From Neiella litorisoli (GTDB taxonomy: Bacteria; Pseudomonadota; Gammaproteobacteria; Enterobacterales; Neiellaceae), in the NCBI RefSeq assembly GCF_014773395.1, contig NZ_JACXAF010000008.1, forward strand, positions 1-64,000: 64,000 nt of DNA, read 5' to 3'. Below, one piece after another: positions 1 through 8,793 of the stretch (position 1 is the first letter of the stretch; each line of letters begins with the position of its first letter). Below the pieces are notes generated by a model. The model did no database searches. It was given only the letters and a program-made list of their open reading frames with translations, and was not told the DNA's origin. The position numbers and the translations under genes are program-made.

Positions 1-75
1 GTGCTGTGGCAAGGATGGCTCAAATTACAAGCCATCCTTGAAGGGTACGAATTAGCCAAGTCTCTTGAACTCTAA
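1..75 (+). CDS. possible C-terminal tail of a gene entering from the left
   Basis: Frame 1 is open from the window edge to a TAA at 73-75, giving 24 residues ending in ELAKSLEL. Nothing else supports it: no domain is recognisable and the other two frames close quickly. It would converge on the gcvR-like gene. It could equally be non-coding, because the same bases form two inverted repeats. Confidence 0.2.
   Translation: MLWQGWLKLQAILEGYELAKSLEL
10..40. repeat. inverted repeat, 11-bp perfect arms
   Basis: The arms caaggatggct (10-20) and agccatccttg (30-40) pair perfectly around a 9-nt loop. There is no T-run on either side, so it is not a standard intrinsic terminator. It may be a processing or protein-binding hairpin near the 3' ends of two convergent genes. 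Confidence 0.5.
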
Positions 76-91
76 GATGTGATCAAGAGAC
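60..91. repeat. inverted repeat, 9-bp perfect arms
   Basis: The arms gtctcttga (60-68) and tcaagagac (83-91) pair around a 14-nt loop, 20 nt after the previous hairpin. No T-run follows. Together the two could end convergent transcripts by a factor-dependent route; this is inference. Confidence 0.45.
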
Positions 92-129
92 AGCCGCAAA
101 GGTGGCCTCAACGCTTAAGCAGCGGGCAA

Positions 130-630
130 TTAGTCTTCTAAATCAACCACCACATGTTCATCCAAGGCTCGAAGTGCCGCGAGCAAGTCTTCTGCCGCCT
201 GACCTTGGGGGATGCTGACCGCCAACTTGGCGACAAAGACGTTAGTTCCCAGCGACTCCACCTGAACCCGAGCGCTGTCCATATGGGTCAATTCAGCGCC
301 CTGCTGGTCAATCACGCTGGTAATGTCGTGCACTAGGCCCGGTCGGTCATTACTATGAAAGCTCAATTTAGCGGCCTGTGCAGGGCTTGCTTTGGCCACC
401 ACATCGTCGATTTGAACCACCAATCCTTGTTGGCGGGTAAATTCTTGTTTAATGGCATCGAGCTGATCCTGCGGTGCGGTGACTTTAATATTGCCAGCGA
501 CATGACCATCGAGGTAATTCACCTTGCTGCTCAGCCATTTGCCGTCATGTTCATGGGTAAACTGCGCCAACTGCTTTAATAAATTAGCCCGATCTGGGCC
601 TGCAAACGAAACAATAAATGCGGCACTCAT
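130..630 (-). CDS. gcvR: GcvR-like ACT-domain regulator of glycine cleavage
   Basis: The predicted 166-residue protein has two tandem ACT-like domains. The first is at about residues 3-75 (AAFIVSFAGPDRANLLKQLA) and the second at about 85-160 (KLSFHSNDRPGLVHDI). Each carries the GPDR/NDRPG turn typical of amino-acid-sensing ACT folds. This is the architecture of GcvR, which in enterics counteracts GcvA to repress the glycine cleavage operon; that role here is inferred. The start at 630 was chosen because AAGGAAG lies about 8 nt upstream; a longer frame reaches 660 without a good ribosome site. The usual downstream partner bcp is not visible before the window edge. Family assignment is good, exact orthology less certain. 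Confidence 0.75.
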   Translation of the reverse strand: MSAAFIVSFAGPDRANLLKQLAQFTHEHDGKWLSSKVNYLDGHVAGNIKVTAPQDQLDAIKQEFTRQQGLVVQIDDVVAKASPAQAAKLSFHSNDRPGLVHDITSVIDQQGAELTHMDSARVQVESLGTNVFVAKLAVSIPQGQAAEDLLAALRALDEHVVVDLED

Positions 631-791
631 ACGCTTACTTCCTTTAGTTATAGTTACCACTGATGATTACAAGTTATAGTACGGGGCCAACCTTGCAGCC
701 AGCTGAACTAGGATCAATTTGCATTGAAATGTTGTTTTAAATCACAACATTGGTGTACCTGGTGATAAAAGCATCAACTTGATAAGTCATT

Positions 792-1067
792 ATGAGCAAT
801 CACAATTCTTGGTACCTGTATATCATTGAAACCGACAATGGCAATCTTTACACCGGCATTACCACCGATGTCGATCGGCGCTTTCAGCAGCATTGCGACA
901 GTTACTACGGCAAATCCGGCGCGCAAGGCGCTAAGTACTTCAGAACGCAAGCGCCAAAACGTGTTGTCCACACAGAAAGCTACCAAAACCGAGGACAAGC
1001 TTCGCAACGGGAATATCAAGTCAAAAAAATGACCAAAGCGCAAAAAATGACGCTTTTTAGCCATTAA
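792..1067 (+). CDS. GIY-YIG domain protein, YhbQ/UPF0213 family
   Basis: This 91-residue single-domain protein opens with WYLYIIETDNGNLYTGIT, the GIY-YIG core (here LYI...LYTG), followed by the DVDRRFQQH arginine helix. This matches the YhbQ-type stand-alone GIY-YIG family, thought to act as small DNA nucleases or DNA-end binding proteins. No extra DNA-binding domain is present. The length is normal for the family. The start ATG has only a weak GATAAG upstream. It stands alone between a minus-strand gene and an AT-rich gap. Confidence 0.85.
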   Translation: MSNHNSWYLYIIETDNGNLYTGITTDVDRRFQQHCDSYYGKSGAQGAKYFRTQAPKRVVHTESYQNRGQASQREYQVKKMTKAQKMTLFSH

Positions 1068-1408
1068 ATCATTAGCAATTTAAATTAATATTTCTAATGC
1101 AAAAACCATTCAATAATCGGTTTATAAAAACAATAGACCCATTGATAAGAAAAAATATTAAATCCATATAAAATAGCTAATTAACGAACAGATTGCGCAA
1201 AAAAACTTAGTCAAAGCATAAAAAAAAATAATGCAAACTAGGTGTCAATGTTGTTACAGATCAATGATTCAAACTAATCAAAATTGAGGTTACTAAAACT
1301 GTTACTGATCACTAAAAAAACTCTTGATTACTGTTGTTAAATAGCCCCATCGATTTACGGCAACAGACGCCTAAATCACTTTGTCCTACTAAACCGGAGG
1401 ATCGGGCA
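1068..1408. other. AT-rich intergenic region
   Basis: About 340 nt with long A and T runs and no convincing reading frame. It presumably carries the promoter of the DUF3718 gene. A ribosome site GGAGG at 1396-1400 belongs to that gene. I see no RNA gene or repeat here. Confidence 0.5.
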
Positions 1409-1747
1409 ATGAAAAAATTAGTTATCAGTGCAGTTTTGACTTTTGGTGTTTTAAATCTTGGAGTAAGCAACGCAGCGATGGATCCGGTGGTTGAAAAAGC
1501 GTTGCAAAACATCTGTCACAGCAGTGCGACTGATCGCTTAAACAACTTCAAAAGCGTTGTTAAAAGCTACAACTTGACCATGGATAAAGTAGCCAATCAG
1601 GTTGTTTGTAATGGTGAAGATATCGGTACCTTCGCTGCTGAAAATGGCGCAGCGAACACTGCTAACTTCTTACGTGATTTTCAGCAGGGCCACGTCGAAG
1701 TTCGTGACCTCGCCAAAGCTGAAACAACTCAAGCGCCTCAGGCGTAA
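1409..1747 (+). CDS. secreted DUF3718 family protein
   Basis: The product is 112 residues. An N-terminal signal peptide (MKKLVISAVLTFGVLNLGVSNAA, cut after NAA) is followed by a DUF3718-type core. That core has two cysteines (NICHSS and VVCNGED) that could form a disulfide in the periplasm. DUF3718 proteins are common in Shewanella and relatives and have no known function. The start at 1409 follows GGAGG by 8 nt; an upstream ATG at 1334 in the same frame lacks a ribosome site and would mask the signal peptide. A strong terminator follows, so it is a single-gene unit. Confidence 0.8.
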   Translation: MKKLVISAVLTFGVLNLGVSNAAMDPVVEKALQNICHSSATDRLNNFKSVVKSYNLTMDKVANQVVCNGEDIGTFAAENGAANTANFLRDFQQGHVEVRDLAKAETTQAPQA

Positions 1748-1781
1748 ACACTCACCAACATTTTCTCTCATTCTGTCATTT

Positions 1782-1806
1782 GCCGCGGCTAGTCCGCGGC
1801 TTTTTT
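1782..1806 (+). terminator. intrinsic terminator of the DUF3718 gene
   Basis: The stem gccgcgg/ccgcggc with a 5-nt loop is followed by six Ts. It lies 35 nt after the stop codon. Confidence 0.9.
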
Positions 1807-1885
1807 GTTGTGGCTTTAACAAACAAAAGCGACAAAAAAAGCAATGGACCAGCCATTGCTTTGTTCGGATAAGATGAGCTGAACG

Positions 1886-2707
1886 CTATTTTATTGCCAC
1901 TAAGTCCATATTGATATTGCCCAACGCGCCATATTTTACCGTTGATGTTGACCCAACTAGAGTCTCATGAACTCCTGTGGTGGCTCCCGTTAAAATCATG
2001 CTACCGGCCGGTACTTTGATACCGCGTTTGGCACAGCAGTCGATGAAGAATGCTAAGGCGCCAAGCTGACCATTGTGGATCCCATTAGCCGGCGCACTGT
2101 TGATCAGTTCGCCATTGATGATGGTTTCGACGGTGGTCTCAGCAAGAACCGTTTGCCAGTTTTCAATGGCAGGACCAATCACCATACCGTGTTGATTGCC
2201 TATATCTGAAATAATCGCCGCAGGCCCATAGCTATTGAGGTCGGGAACTGGGCTGCTGGCAATTTCAACACCGGCATACATGGCCTTGACCAAATGCTCT
2301 ACCCCCTGCGACGTATCAACACTACCTGGCTCAATGTCCTCGGCGATCTCGATAATTATTTCTGCTTCGACGGCAATGAATCCGCCCGCGAACACGGGTA
2401 GTACAATCTTTTCATCATCGCTGTGGGCATGACCGATAAAATGGCTTACATTCTTGAAGACTGGCCCGATAATACGCTCAGCACCGTACTGTTCACGAAG
2501 CTCAGGGGGTACCATACCAATCTTCCAACCAACAATGGATTCTGGCGCCGCGCCAATGACCAGATCTTGAATTTGATAAGCTTCATTTAACGTCGGCGGC
2601 ACTCGGCCAGGAAAAGCTTCTAGTAAACCACCAGAGAAGCGCGCTGCAGCAAGAGTTTCGGCCGTTTGGCTGATCTCATCCTGCGACAATGGGGTGGACG
2701 TTGTCAT
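1886..2707 (-). CDS. 2-keto-4-pentenoate hydratase-like protein (FAH superfamily)
   Basis: The product is 273 residues and aligns in outline with MhpD/TesE-type hydratases of the fumarylacetoacetase fold. Features include VGWKIGM near the N-terminus, the acidic metal-binding stretch AVEAEIIIEIAEDI in the middle, and a C-terminal MILTGATTGVHET loop. Such enzymes hydrate 2-hydroxypenta-2,4-dienoate in meta-cleavage pathways. No other aromatic-degradation genes are nearby, so the substrate here is unknown. The start at 2707 was taken because GGAGA lies 8 nt upstream; the frame remains open 25 codons further without support. It appears monocistronic. Confidence 0.8.
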   Translation of the reverse strand: MTTSTPLSQDEISQTAETLAAARFSGGLLEAFPGRVPPTLNEAYQIQDLVIGAAPESIVGWKIGMVPPELREQYGAERIIGPVFKNVSHFIGHAHSDDEKIVLPVFAGGFIAVEAEIIIEIAEDIEPGSVDTSQGVEHLVKAMYAGVEIASSPVPDLNSYGPAAIISDIGNQHGMVIGPAIENWQTVLAETTVETIINGELINSAPANGIHNGQLGALAFFIDCCAKRGIKVPAGSMILTGATTGVHETLVGSTSTVKYGALGNINMDLVAIK

Positions 2708-2939
2708 GATATTGTCTCCAAAATTGCAACTACAATAGTTCGTTGTGTCAGCAGTTATGGCGTTGACGTACTCGGTCATCAACTGGGTCGTAGCGATAGA
2801 CCTGCCGTCACATCCGATTAATTTAATGACAACTCTAGGTCAATTGGATTTACCATTCCAGATAAATATGTCTCACAAATTGGTAATAACAGAAATTCCA
2901 CAGGCAGTAAGCATCACCGCGAGGGTCTTTGAGCCTCAT

Positions 2940-2966
2940 AAAAAAGCCCCGCGATTAGCGGGGCTC
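2940..2966 (-). terminator. intrinsic terminator of purT
   Basis: On the minus strand the stem agccccgc/gcggggct with a 5-nt loop runs into a T-tract (the A-run at 2940-2946 on the plus strand). It lies about 30 nt past the purT stop. Confidence 0.85.
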
Positions 2967-2995
2967 ATCATGACTTAATTACAGCGGTTGAGCGG

Positions 2996-4174
2996 CTAAA
3001 ATGTCACTGAAACCTGCTTGGTAACAGCAACCGCTTTATCGATTGCTTGTTCGATAGTCGGTGCTTTCGCCAATGCCACCCCCATCCGCCGACTGCCTGC
3101 AATTTCTGGTTTACCAAACAATCGTAATTGAGTGCCGGCCACAGCAAGTGCAAGGTCCAGTTGACCAAACTGAGTCTGGCGAGAGTGGCCAGAAGGCAGT
3201 AATACCGCTGACGCACTCGGGCCATAGTGCTCAATCGCGCCAATTGGTAATCCTAAGATGGCTCGAACATGAAGTGCGAATTCTGACAGATCCTGAGAGA
3301 TCAGCGTCACCATACCCGTATCATGTGGTCGCGGCGACACTTCGCTAAAGTAAACCTCATCGCCTTTAACAAATAACTCAACGCCGTAAAGGCCATAGCC
3401 ACCTAATTCTTCAACAATGGCTTTGGCAATATGCTGGGAGTTGTTCAATGCCGCCTCGGACATGGCTTGAGGTTGCCAAGATTCTCGATAATCGCCATCT
3501 TCTTGGCGGTGACCAATCGGCGGACAAAAGTGAATGCCATCACTGGCAAGCACAGTAAGCAGGGTGATTTCGTAGTCAAAATCGACGAAGCCTTCGACAA
3601 TCACCCTACCTTCACCGCTACGGCCACCTTGCTGCGAATAGTGCCAAGCCTGATTTAAGTCATCACTGCTGCGGACCACACTCTGCCCCTTACCCGACGA
3701 ACTCATCACTGGCTTCACGACACAAGGCATACCAACGTTTTCTAGCGCTTGGCGAAATTCGGCTTCAGTGTCGGCAAATTGATAAGCAGAAGTCGACAAG
3801 CCAAGGCTTTCTGCGGCAAGGCGACGAATTCCTTCGCGATTCATGGTTAGTGCGGTGGTCCGAGCGTTGGGCACCACTTTGACCCCTTCTGCTTCGAGCT
3901 TTAACAACTCGTCAGTCGCAATGGCCTCAATCTCTGGGATGATAATGTCAGGCTGCTCTTTCTCGACCAGCGCGCGCAACGCCTGGCCATCAAGCATGTC
4001 CAACTCGTAGCTGCGATGCGCAATTTGCATTGCTGGTGCATTGAGATAACGATCGGCGGCAATCACTTCAACACCTAATCGCTGTAATTCAATCGCGACC
4101 TCTTTACCCAATTCACCCGAACCTAACAACAAGGCTTTGGTCGCTGTCGCAGACAGCGGGGTTCCCAACATCAT
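2996..4174 (-). CDS. purT: phosphoribosylglycinamide formyltransferase 2 (formate-dependent)
   Basis: PurT is an ATP-grasp enzyme that makes formyl-GAR from GAR, formate and ATP in purine synthesis. The 392-residue product, the same length as E. coli PurT, begins with the nucleotide-fold segment [20 protein letters not shown]. It contains the substrate loop [11 protein letters not shown], the ATP-grasp loop [11 protein letters not shown] and the metal-site region [15 protein letters not shown]. An ATG at 4174 with TGGAG about 8 nt upstream is the likely start; ATG 4171 is also possible. A longer frame from 4216 adds 14 residues not seen in the family. Its use of formate fits with pflB elsewhere in the window. 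It is followed by a strong terminator. Confidence 0.95.
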   Translation of the reverse strand: MMLGTPLSATATKALLLGSGELGKEVAIELQRLGVEVIAADRYLNAPAMQIAHRSYELDMLDGQALRALVEKEQPDIIIPEIEAIATDELLKLEAEGVKVVPNARTTALTMNREGIRRLAAESLGLSTSAYQFADTEAEFRQALENVGMPCVVKPVMSSSGKGQSVVRSSDDLNQAWHYSQQGGRSGEGRVIVEGFVDFDYEITLLTVLASDGIHFCPPIGHRQEDGDYRESWQPQAMSEAALNNSQHIAKAIVEELGGYGLYGVELFVKGDEVYFSEVSPRPHDTGMVTLISQDLSEFALHVRAILGLPIGAIEHYGPSASAVLLPSGHSRQTQFGQLDLALAVAGTQLRLFGKPEIAGSRRMGVALAKAPTIEQAIDKAVAVTKQVSVTF

Positions 4175-4290
4175 ACTCTGAACTCCAAAGAAAAATCCGG
4201 CCCAAGTATATGTCAAATTAAGATGCAGGTATTGATCTGTATCGGCGCTGTTTGGCGAATCATATCAGCTCGAACGAGCGTGCAAATGAA

Positions 4291-4314
4291 AGCGGCCCCG
4301 TCATCGGAGCCGCT
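4291..4314 (-). terminator. probable terminator of the 62-residue gene
   Basis: The imperfect stem agcggcccc/ggagccgct has one mismatch and a 6-nt loop. On the minus strand it is followed by TTCATTT, a weak T-tract, 27 nt past the stop. Confidence 0.5.
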
Positions 4315-4340
4315 GCAACTAAAAGGTAGCTTGTTTTGAG

Positions 4341-4529
4341 TTAACGAGCTGTGGCTTTGTGGTTTTGCATTAAGCGCTGTGCTGCTTGCTGCGGCGTAAG
4401 TTGCTCGTAGAAATATTGGTCTTGCAGCACTTTGTCGTTTGCCGCATCAACCATTTCGTTTTCTAAACCGGTCATGTGCTTCGCTTGTTCTGCTACCGCA
4501 CTACGCCAAGTAAAATAATTTTCGCTCAT
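4341..4529 (-). CDS. small hypothetical protein, 62 residues
   Basis: A soluble, helix-rich small protein (start MSENYFTWRSAVAEQ) with a second half rich in Gln and Ala (LTPQQAAQRLMQ). No known domain is recognised. It looks real: GAGGA lies 7 nt upstream of the ATG and a hairpin follows the stop. No signal peptide or membrane segment is seen. It sits alone between purT and a porin-like gene. Confidence 0.65.
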   Translation of the reverse strand: MSENYFTWRSAVAEQAKHMTGLENEMVDAANDKVLQDQYFYEQLTPQQAAQRLMQNHKATAR

Positions 4530-4936
4530 GATTCAGTCCTCATGTTTGAAACAACCTTCATTCGTTGCGAGCTAAAGCTATAACTATGATGTTCTGGTGG
4601 CTTTCGTTTGTAGCCTATCGTTTGCAACAGGTCGCTAAGTATAGACACGAAAAAAAGCCATTAGTTTAGTTTTTAATCAATAACCCTACTCTGATCACGG
4701 GTTTAAAAAATCAATATTGCGTTATTAATCTGCGGCATGTAGCCACTAAAAACGCATAAAACATGCATAAAAATACTGCACCAAAATATATCGATTTTAA
4801 TTTAACGCAGTTATTTCAAGTTATTAATTAAATTTTTCTCGAACAAAAACATCAAAATTATTACTAAGTATTCACATCTAAGTCAGTGGAATGAGAATAC
4901 TTATAGCTTACTTCAACGTCGATTGTCGCCACCGGA
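4530..4936. other. AT-rich intergenic region
   Basis: About 400 nt, very AT-rich between about 4660 and 4860, with no supported gene. It likely holds the promoter of the 62-residue gene and the 3' region of the outer-membrane barrel gene. No strong hairpin with a T-run was found. Confidence 0.45.
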
Positions 4937-5581
4937 TCAAAACCGAACGAACATTCCAGCAGTAAATTGATATTGCCACCAAACACCGCCATCGATTTTG
5001 GCAATGCAGCCGCCATTACAAAAAATAGTCGTATCACTACCGACTGTCGTACCGATGGCACGAGCATCAAAGCGAGCACCAACCCAGTCGCTTGCAAACC
5101 ACTTTAAGCCGCCATTAAAGCCAAACGAGAATTCATTTTCAGAATCGTAATCGTCCGGCTTAAAGCTTGTCATACCGATGGTTGCACCAACGTAGGGGAC
5201 AAAATTCGAGTCGCTGTACTCGATTTCGTTAACACCACCAATGTGGTAGTAACGAATATCCATATTCGAAGTGGTTTTGTCAGCAGATTCAGCATCTTTG
5301 ATCACGAGATCAGTCTCGGTCTGCGCTAAATACAATTCATACTGCAGCCGGCTGCCATGTTTGTATTTTTGCAGATAATTAATACTCACCGCGATGTTGG
5401 TGCCATTGTCGGTGTCGAGGGTATAAGAATCAGATTCCAGCGATTTAAAATCACTACTACCACTAGTACCTGCGAGCAAAGACACATCAAAACTAGGTTG
5501 GTAAGCGGTGCCCTCTTCTGCGGCAATGGCCATAGTCGAAGATAGCGCGAGTGCCGCAGCAGCAAGACTGAACAATTTCAT
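4937..5581 (-). CDS. outer-membrane beta-barrel protein
   Basis: The 214-residue precursor has a signal peptide (MKLFSLAAAALALSSTMAIA, cut before AEEG). The rest consists of alternating strands such as GTNIAVSINYLQKY, RLQYELYLAQTE, FVPYVGATIGMTSF and GLKWFASDWVGARFDARA. It ends in a terminal Phe (AGMFVRF), the usual BAM recognition signature of outer-membrane proteins. Two cysteines (FCNGGC) lie in a late loop. It resembles small OmpW/OmpX-type barrels in size but no specific family is assigned. AAGGA is 7 nt before the start. It is probably monocistronic. Confidence 0.8.
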   Translation of the reverse strand: MKLFSLAAAALALSSTMAIAAEEGTAYQPSFDVSLLAGTSGSSDFKSLESDSYTLDTDNGTNIAVSINYLQKYKHGSRLQYELYLAQTETDLVIKDAESADKTTSNMDIRYYHIGGVNEIEYSDSNFVPYVGATIGMTSFKPDDYDSENEFSFGFNGGLKWFASDWVGARFDARAIGTTVGSDTTIFCNGGCIAKIDGGVWWQYQFTAGMFVRF

Positions 5582-5692
5582 ACTTAGTCCTTGTAAGCAT
5601 ATGAATGACCATTAGCCACCATGCGGCCAACAGCAACAACTGAGATCGGCAAATTGTTTCAGATTGGCATAGAAATGTGAAGTTATTGAAAA

Positions 5693-5730
5693 GATAGGGC
5701 CAACAGCTTCGTCCTATCGCGAATGGCCCT
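5693..5730 (-). terminator. probable terminator with two alternative stems
   Basis: The arms agggcca (5696-5702) and tggccct (5724-5730) pair. A second, interlocking pair is gatagg (5693-5698) with cctatc (5713-5718). On the minus strand ATCTTTT follows. It lies just past the stop of the secreted protein gene at 5740. Confidence 0.5.
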
Positions 5731-5739
5731 TGAGTAAGG

Positions 5740-6546
5740 TTATTGACCGGAGCAGTTGCTGCGATAATTATTTGCAACGTAGCTGACTGCTGCAGTTTGT
5801 TCGCCGCCAGCGGCAGTCGCGGGCAGCTGTTCAAGCTCTGCAATCGCCAAATATCCAGCGACCTGCTGTAACTGAGCATACAGTTCAGGCTGCTGTTTGA
5901 GTACTAGCTCTTGCTTGGCTTGATTGTCAAAGGTGCAATGGGCCGAATTAAGCCCTGTGACCTCACAATAACGATGTTGGGCAAACTCAAAGTACTGACC
6001 ATTGTCGATAAACTCCGCGTTACGCCACTGTTTCATATAATGCGCTTTAACTTGCGCCATTGAGCTGGCTACCGGAGTCTGGCGGTAAACTGACAGCGAC
6101 ACGATCTGACCGCTATCTTTCAGATAAGCCAAGCCCACTTGTTTCATTGGTGTTTGCTTGTAATAGGCTGAAACCGCCTGCTGCAGCGGGTTGTTATATT
6201 GACCGCTCGGTTCAAATTCAAAGTGACAAACGACCAATTGCTCACTCTTGGCGAGTTGCGCCATCTGCTCATCATTGATAACTGCATCTTGATATTGCAC
6301 CAATGATGCACGCGATAAGGCGATAGTTTCACCGAGCTGTTCACCGACTTCAGCAGCAAGCCATTCGTCGAGAGCTACAGTTTGATAGACATTCTGTTCA
6401 TAACACCCATGCATATTCTCTGCGGGAATGTGGTGTTCAATAGCAAATGTTTGCTTGATGGTATTGCCAACTTCGATGCCACCAATGTCGCTGGCAACGG
6501 CGTTAAATGAAATTAGACAGATAGGAAGGATTCGGTTGATGCTCAT
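5740..6546 (-). CDS. secreted protein of unknown function
   Basis: The product is 268 residues with a short signal peptide (MSINRILPICLISFNAVAS). The mature part has paired cysteines (MHGCYEQN, VVCHFEFE, YCEVTG, HCTFDN and a C-terminal NCSGQ), suggesting a disulfide-stabilised periplasmic protein. I do not recognise a domain. The start is firm: AGGAGG lies 7 nt upstream. An FNR-type box lies about 140 nt upstream. It is a single gene between motY and the outer-membrane barrel gene, with no functional link apparent. Confidence 0.7.
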   Translation of the reverse strand: MSINRILPICLISFNAVASDIGGIEVGNTIKQTFAIEHHIPAENMHGCYEQNVYQTVALDEWLAAEVGEQLGETIALSRASLVQYQDAVINDEQMAQLAKSEQLVVCHFEFEPSGQYNNPLQQAVSAYYKQTPMKQVGLAYLKDSGQIVSLSVYRQTPVASSMAQVKAHYMKQWRNAEFIDNGQYFEFAQHRYCEVTGLNSAHCTFDNQAKQELVLKQQPELYAQLQQVAGYLAIAELEQLPATAAGGEQTAAVSYVANNYRSNCSGQ

Positions 6547-6687
6547 GGTGGGGCCTCCTGGTCCATTTGTTTGGTGTCAACACAAACAGCCACCGATTGG
6601 AAGGTGTCAGCAAGCGAAGTTGCCGCTCACTAAACTAAAAGCGACTATTGAAGCCGCTCAAAAATTATACAACAAACCCCTTCAAAT

Positions 6688-6701
6688 TTGACCTAGATCA
6701 A
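6688..6701. promoter_or_regulatory. FNR/CRP-type box, near-consensus
   Basis: The sequence ttgacctagatcaa matches TTGAT-N4-ATCAA with one mismatch. It sits about 140 nt upstream of the secreted-protein gene start at 6546, so that gene may respond to oxygen limitation. This is inference from the motif only. Confidence 0.45.
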
Positions 6702-6863
6702 GCATTTTATTTTTCTAACTAAGTTTAAAACGCAACCTTTTAGCAGTCACGAATGAGCCTTATAAAAGTTCTCAATAACTTTATTTTGTAAAATAAAAAC
6801 AAAGAATTAAAAAATCCGGAATTAAACCAAATCAACGCTAATGAGGGATTCATTGAAGGAATA

Positions 6864-6899
6864 ACGCTGTTTAACATCCGATTAAAGTGTAAACAGCGT
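6864..6899 (-). terminator. inverted repeat downstream of motY
   Basis: Perfect 10-bp arms acgctgttta (6864-6873) and taaacagcgt (6890-6899) enclose a 16-nt loop, 50 nt past the motY stop. The T-rich tail on the minus strand is weak. It is likely the motY transcript end. Confidence 0.45.
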
Positions 6900-6949
6900 C
6901 GAAGTTTTTGAAACGTCGCGCAAGGCGGTGAAGCGGAGCCTACAACAAG

Positions 6950-7948
6950 TTATTGTGGGGCAGCGTTTCCAGTAGATGCAGAAGCCGTTGAACTTGCTTG
7001 GCTTGCCATTGCCTTGGCAATTTTCGGCGTCAATGCTTTTTGCGCCATTGGCGATGGCTCCAAACTATTGTCACGAGTCAGGCGCACGACGACTCGGCGG
7101 TTCTTGTGCCGGCCAATCGGCGATTTGTTTGATGCCACATGGCGCCGCTCCCCGTAGCCCGCCGTCACCAAAAGCTCATCATTAACGCCTTGTGTCACCA
7201 TAAAGTCTTTGACTGCAGCAGCGCGCTTTTTCGACAACTCAAAGTTAAGCCAGCGACCACCATAGCTATCAGAGAAGGCGTCAATTTCAACGCGCACAAC
7301 GGCGTCGTCATGGCGCAGATAGTCAACGATTTTGCGGAGTCGTTTTAACGACTCTAACTCAAGCTCATCACTATTTAGCTTGTAATTTAATACGCTAATC
7401 GCAACATCATCATAGCCATACGGAAGTAGGCCACCGACACAGTCAACAAACTCATTGAGAGAACGGCGGAAATTAGCCGAGTTTAGAGCCACTTCAATAT
7501 CGCCAAGGCGACTGTAGCCATCTTTGTAAAATAGGGTCGGATTATTGCCCTGCTCTAATTCCGTTAGAATTTGCCAAGACAATTGCTCACCGAGCATGGT
7601 GTTAAAGCCGTCATAGACCTGAACATTGGCCATGAGGCTGGCTTCCATTCCTGGTTTGTAGCTCGGCGGTACTGACATCAGCCGAGCATGACCGCTGACT
7701 TGTGGCCGACGCAACATTTCTAGGGTCATATGCAGCGAGTTGCCACTACCGGCCTTGTCGGTGAACACAGCCGTGCCGTAACTCGGAATACCATGCTCAA
7801 GCTGACAGACCAGTGGCGAACTTTGGGTTAAAACCCAGTCCGAATGTCCTATAGGCGCAGCATACTGCCTGACAGTGGCCTCTCCGAATGGGCTCACGGC
7901 AGATAGCAACCCGAAGGTCATTGCAGTTGTCAGCACTGAATGTTTCAT
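6950..7948 (-). CDS. motY: flagellar protein MotY (T-ring of the sodium-driven motor)
   Basis: MotY, with MotX, forms the T-ring that anchors PomA/PomB stators in sodium-driven polar flagella. The 332-residue product has an N-terminal signal peptide (about residues 1-24). A MotY-specific N-domain follows, with features such as PLVCQLEHGIPSYG, MLRRPQ and SVPPSYKPG. The C-domain (about 190-295) is of the OmpA type and binds peptidoglycan, with DAFSDSYGGRWLNFELSKKR, GYGERRHVASN and GRHKNRRVVVRL. A low-complexity Ala/Ser tail follows, longer than in Vibrio. It is divergent from rnt; rnt and motY are also neighbours in Vibrio, which supports the call. Confidence 0.88.
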   Translation of the reverse strand: MKHSVLTTAMTFGLLSAVSPFGEATVRQYAAPIGHSDWVLTQSSPLVCQLEHGIPSYGTAVFTDKAGSGNSLHMTLEMLRRPQVSGHARLMSVPPSYKPGMEASLMANVQVYDGFNTMLGEQLSWQILTELEQGNNPTLFYKDGYSRLGDIEVALNSANFRRSLNEFVDCVGGLLPYGYDDVAISVLNYKLNSDELELESLKRLRKIVDYLRHDDAVVRVEIDAFSDSYGGRWLNFELSKKRAAAVKDFMVTQGVNDELLVTAGYGERRHVASNKSPIGRHKNRRVVVRLTRDNSLEPSPMAQKALTPKIAKAMASQASSTASASTGNAAPQ

Positions 7949-8090
7949 GATGGCTTAGTGTCTTCTCATGGTGGCCTGCATCTTTAATCGGCGTCTATCA
8001 AGATAACTTGAGTCATTTTTACGTTAGATACACCATTAAACAAGATTTTCTGGAATAATGGCGCTCGTTTTTCAAGTATTGAGTGCAAAA

Positions 8091-8732
8091 ATGACCGCCA
8101 CAGCCGATCCAAAACTAGCATTAGCAGCAAGATTCCGAGGTTATTATCCGGTGATCGTTGACATTGAGACCGCTGGTTTTAATCCGTTAACCGATGCCGT
8201 TTTGGAAATTGCAGCCACTGCGGTCACGATTGACGAAGACGGCCTGCTGTCGCCAATTGAAACCTTCGCCTATAACGTTAAGCCGTTTGAAGGCGCCAAC
8301 CTAGAGCCGTCGTCTTTAGCATTCACTGGAATCGATCCGCACTGCCCCGATCGAAACGCAATTGATGAAAAATCAATGCTCAATCAGCTATCAAAAGCGC
8401 TGCGACCATTACAGAAACAACACGGGTGCCAACGTTGTGTTCTGGTCGCACACAATGCCGCATTCGATAATAGCTTTCTCAATGCTGCTATTAATCGGAC
8501 GCGCTTTAAGCGAAGTCCATTTCACCCGTTTGTGACTTTTGATACGGCGACACTGGGGGCATTAGCATTGGGACAGTCGGTGCTCAAAGACTGTTGCGAA
8601 CGGCTAGATATTAGCTTCGATCAACAAGCTGCCCACAGTGCAGCCTATGATGCGGCCAAAACGGCTGAGTTGTTTTGCCAAATCGTCAATCGCTATCAAG
8701 CCCTTGGTGGCTGGCCCTTGGCGGCAGAATAA
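8091..8732 (+). CDS. rnt: ribonuclease T
   Basis: RNase T is a DEDD-family 3'-5' exonuclease that trims tRNA and other stable RNA ends. The 213-residue product shows the three exonuclease motifs: VDIETAGFN (Exo I), VAHNAAFDNSFL (Exo II) and HSAAYDAAKTAELF (Exo III). It also has the RNase T signatures FRGYYP, SPFHPFVTFDTA and GGWPLAAE. The start at 8091 was chosen because it aligns the MTATADPK...RFRGYYP N-terminus with E. coli Rnt; an upstream in-frame ATG at 8058 would add 11 residues. A bidirectional terminator follows. Confidence 0.95.
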   Translation: MTATADPKLALAARFRGYYPVIVDIETAGFNPLTDAVLEIAATAVTIDEDGLLSPIETFAYNVKPFEGANLEPSSLAFTGIDPHCPDRNAIDEKSMLNQLSKALRPLQKQHGCQRCVLVAHNAAFDNSFLNAAINRTRFKRSPFHPFVTFDTATLGALALGQSVLKDCCERLDISFDQQAAHSAAYDAAKTAELFCQIVNRYQALGGWPLAAE

Positions 8733-8761
8733 ACGGCTTCATTACGCCTACAAGAAAAAAC

Positions 8762-8786
8762 AAAAAGGCGAACAAGTCGCCTTTTT
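8762..8786. terminator. bidirectional terminator, rnt and the 23-residue ORF
   Basis: The stem aaaaaggcg/cgccttttt has a 7-nt loop. It has T-runs on both strands; the minus-strand tail continues in TTTTTGTTTTTTC. It serves rnt from the left and the small minus-strand ORF from the right, whose stop is only 8 nt away. Confidence 0.85.
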
Positions 8787-8793
8787 GCATTAA

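Noticed and set aside
774-1064. 96-codon frame opposite the GIY-YIG gene
   Set aside because: Antisense shadow of a gene with a clear domain; no ribosome site or homology.
5493-5879. 128-codon minus-strand frame spanning the barrel gene start and the secreted-protein gene end
   Set aside because: Overlaps two better-supported genes in another frame and has no recognisable domain.
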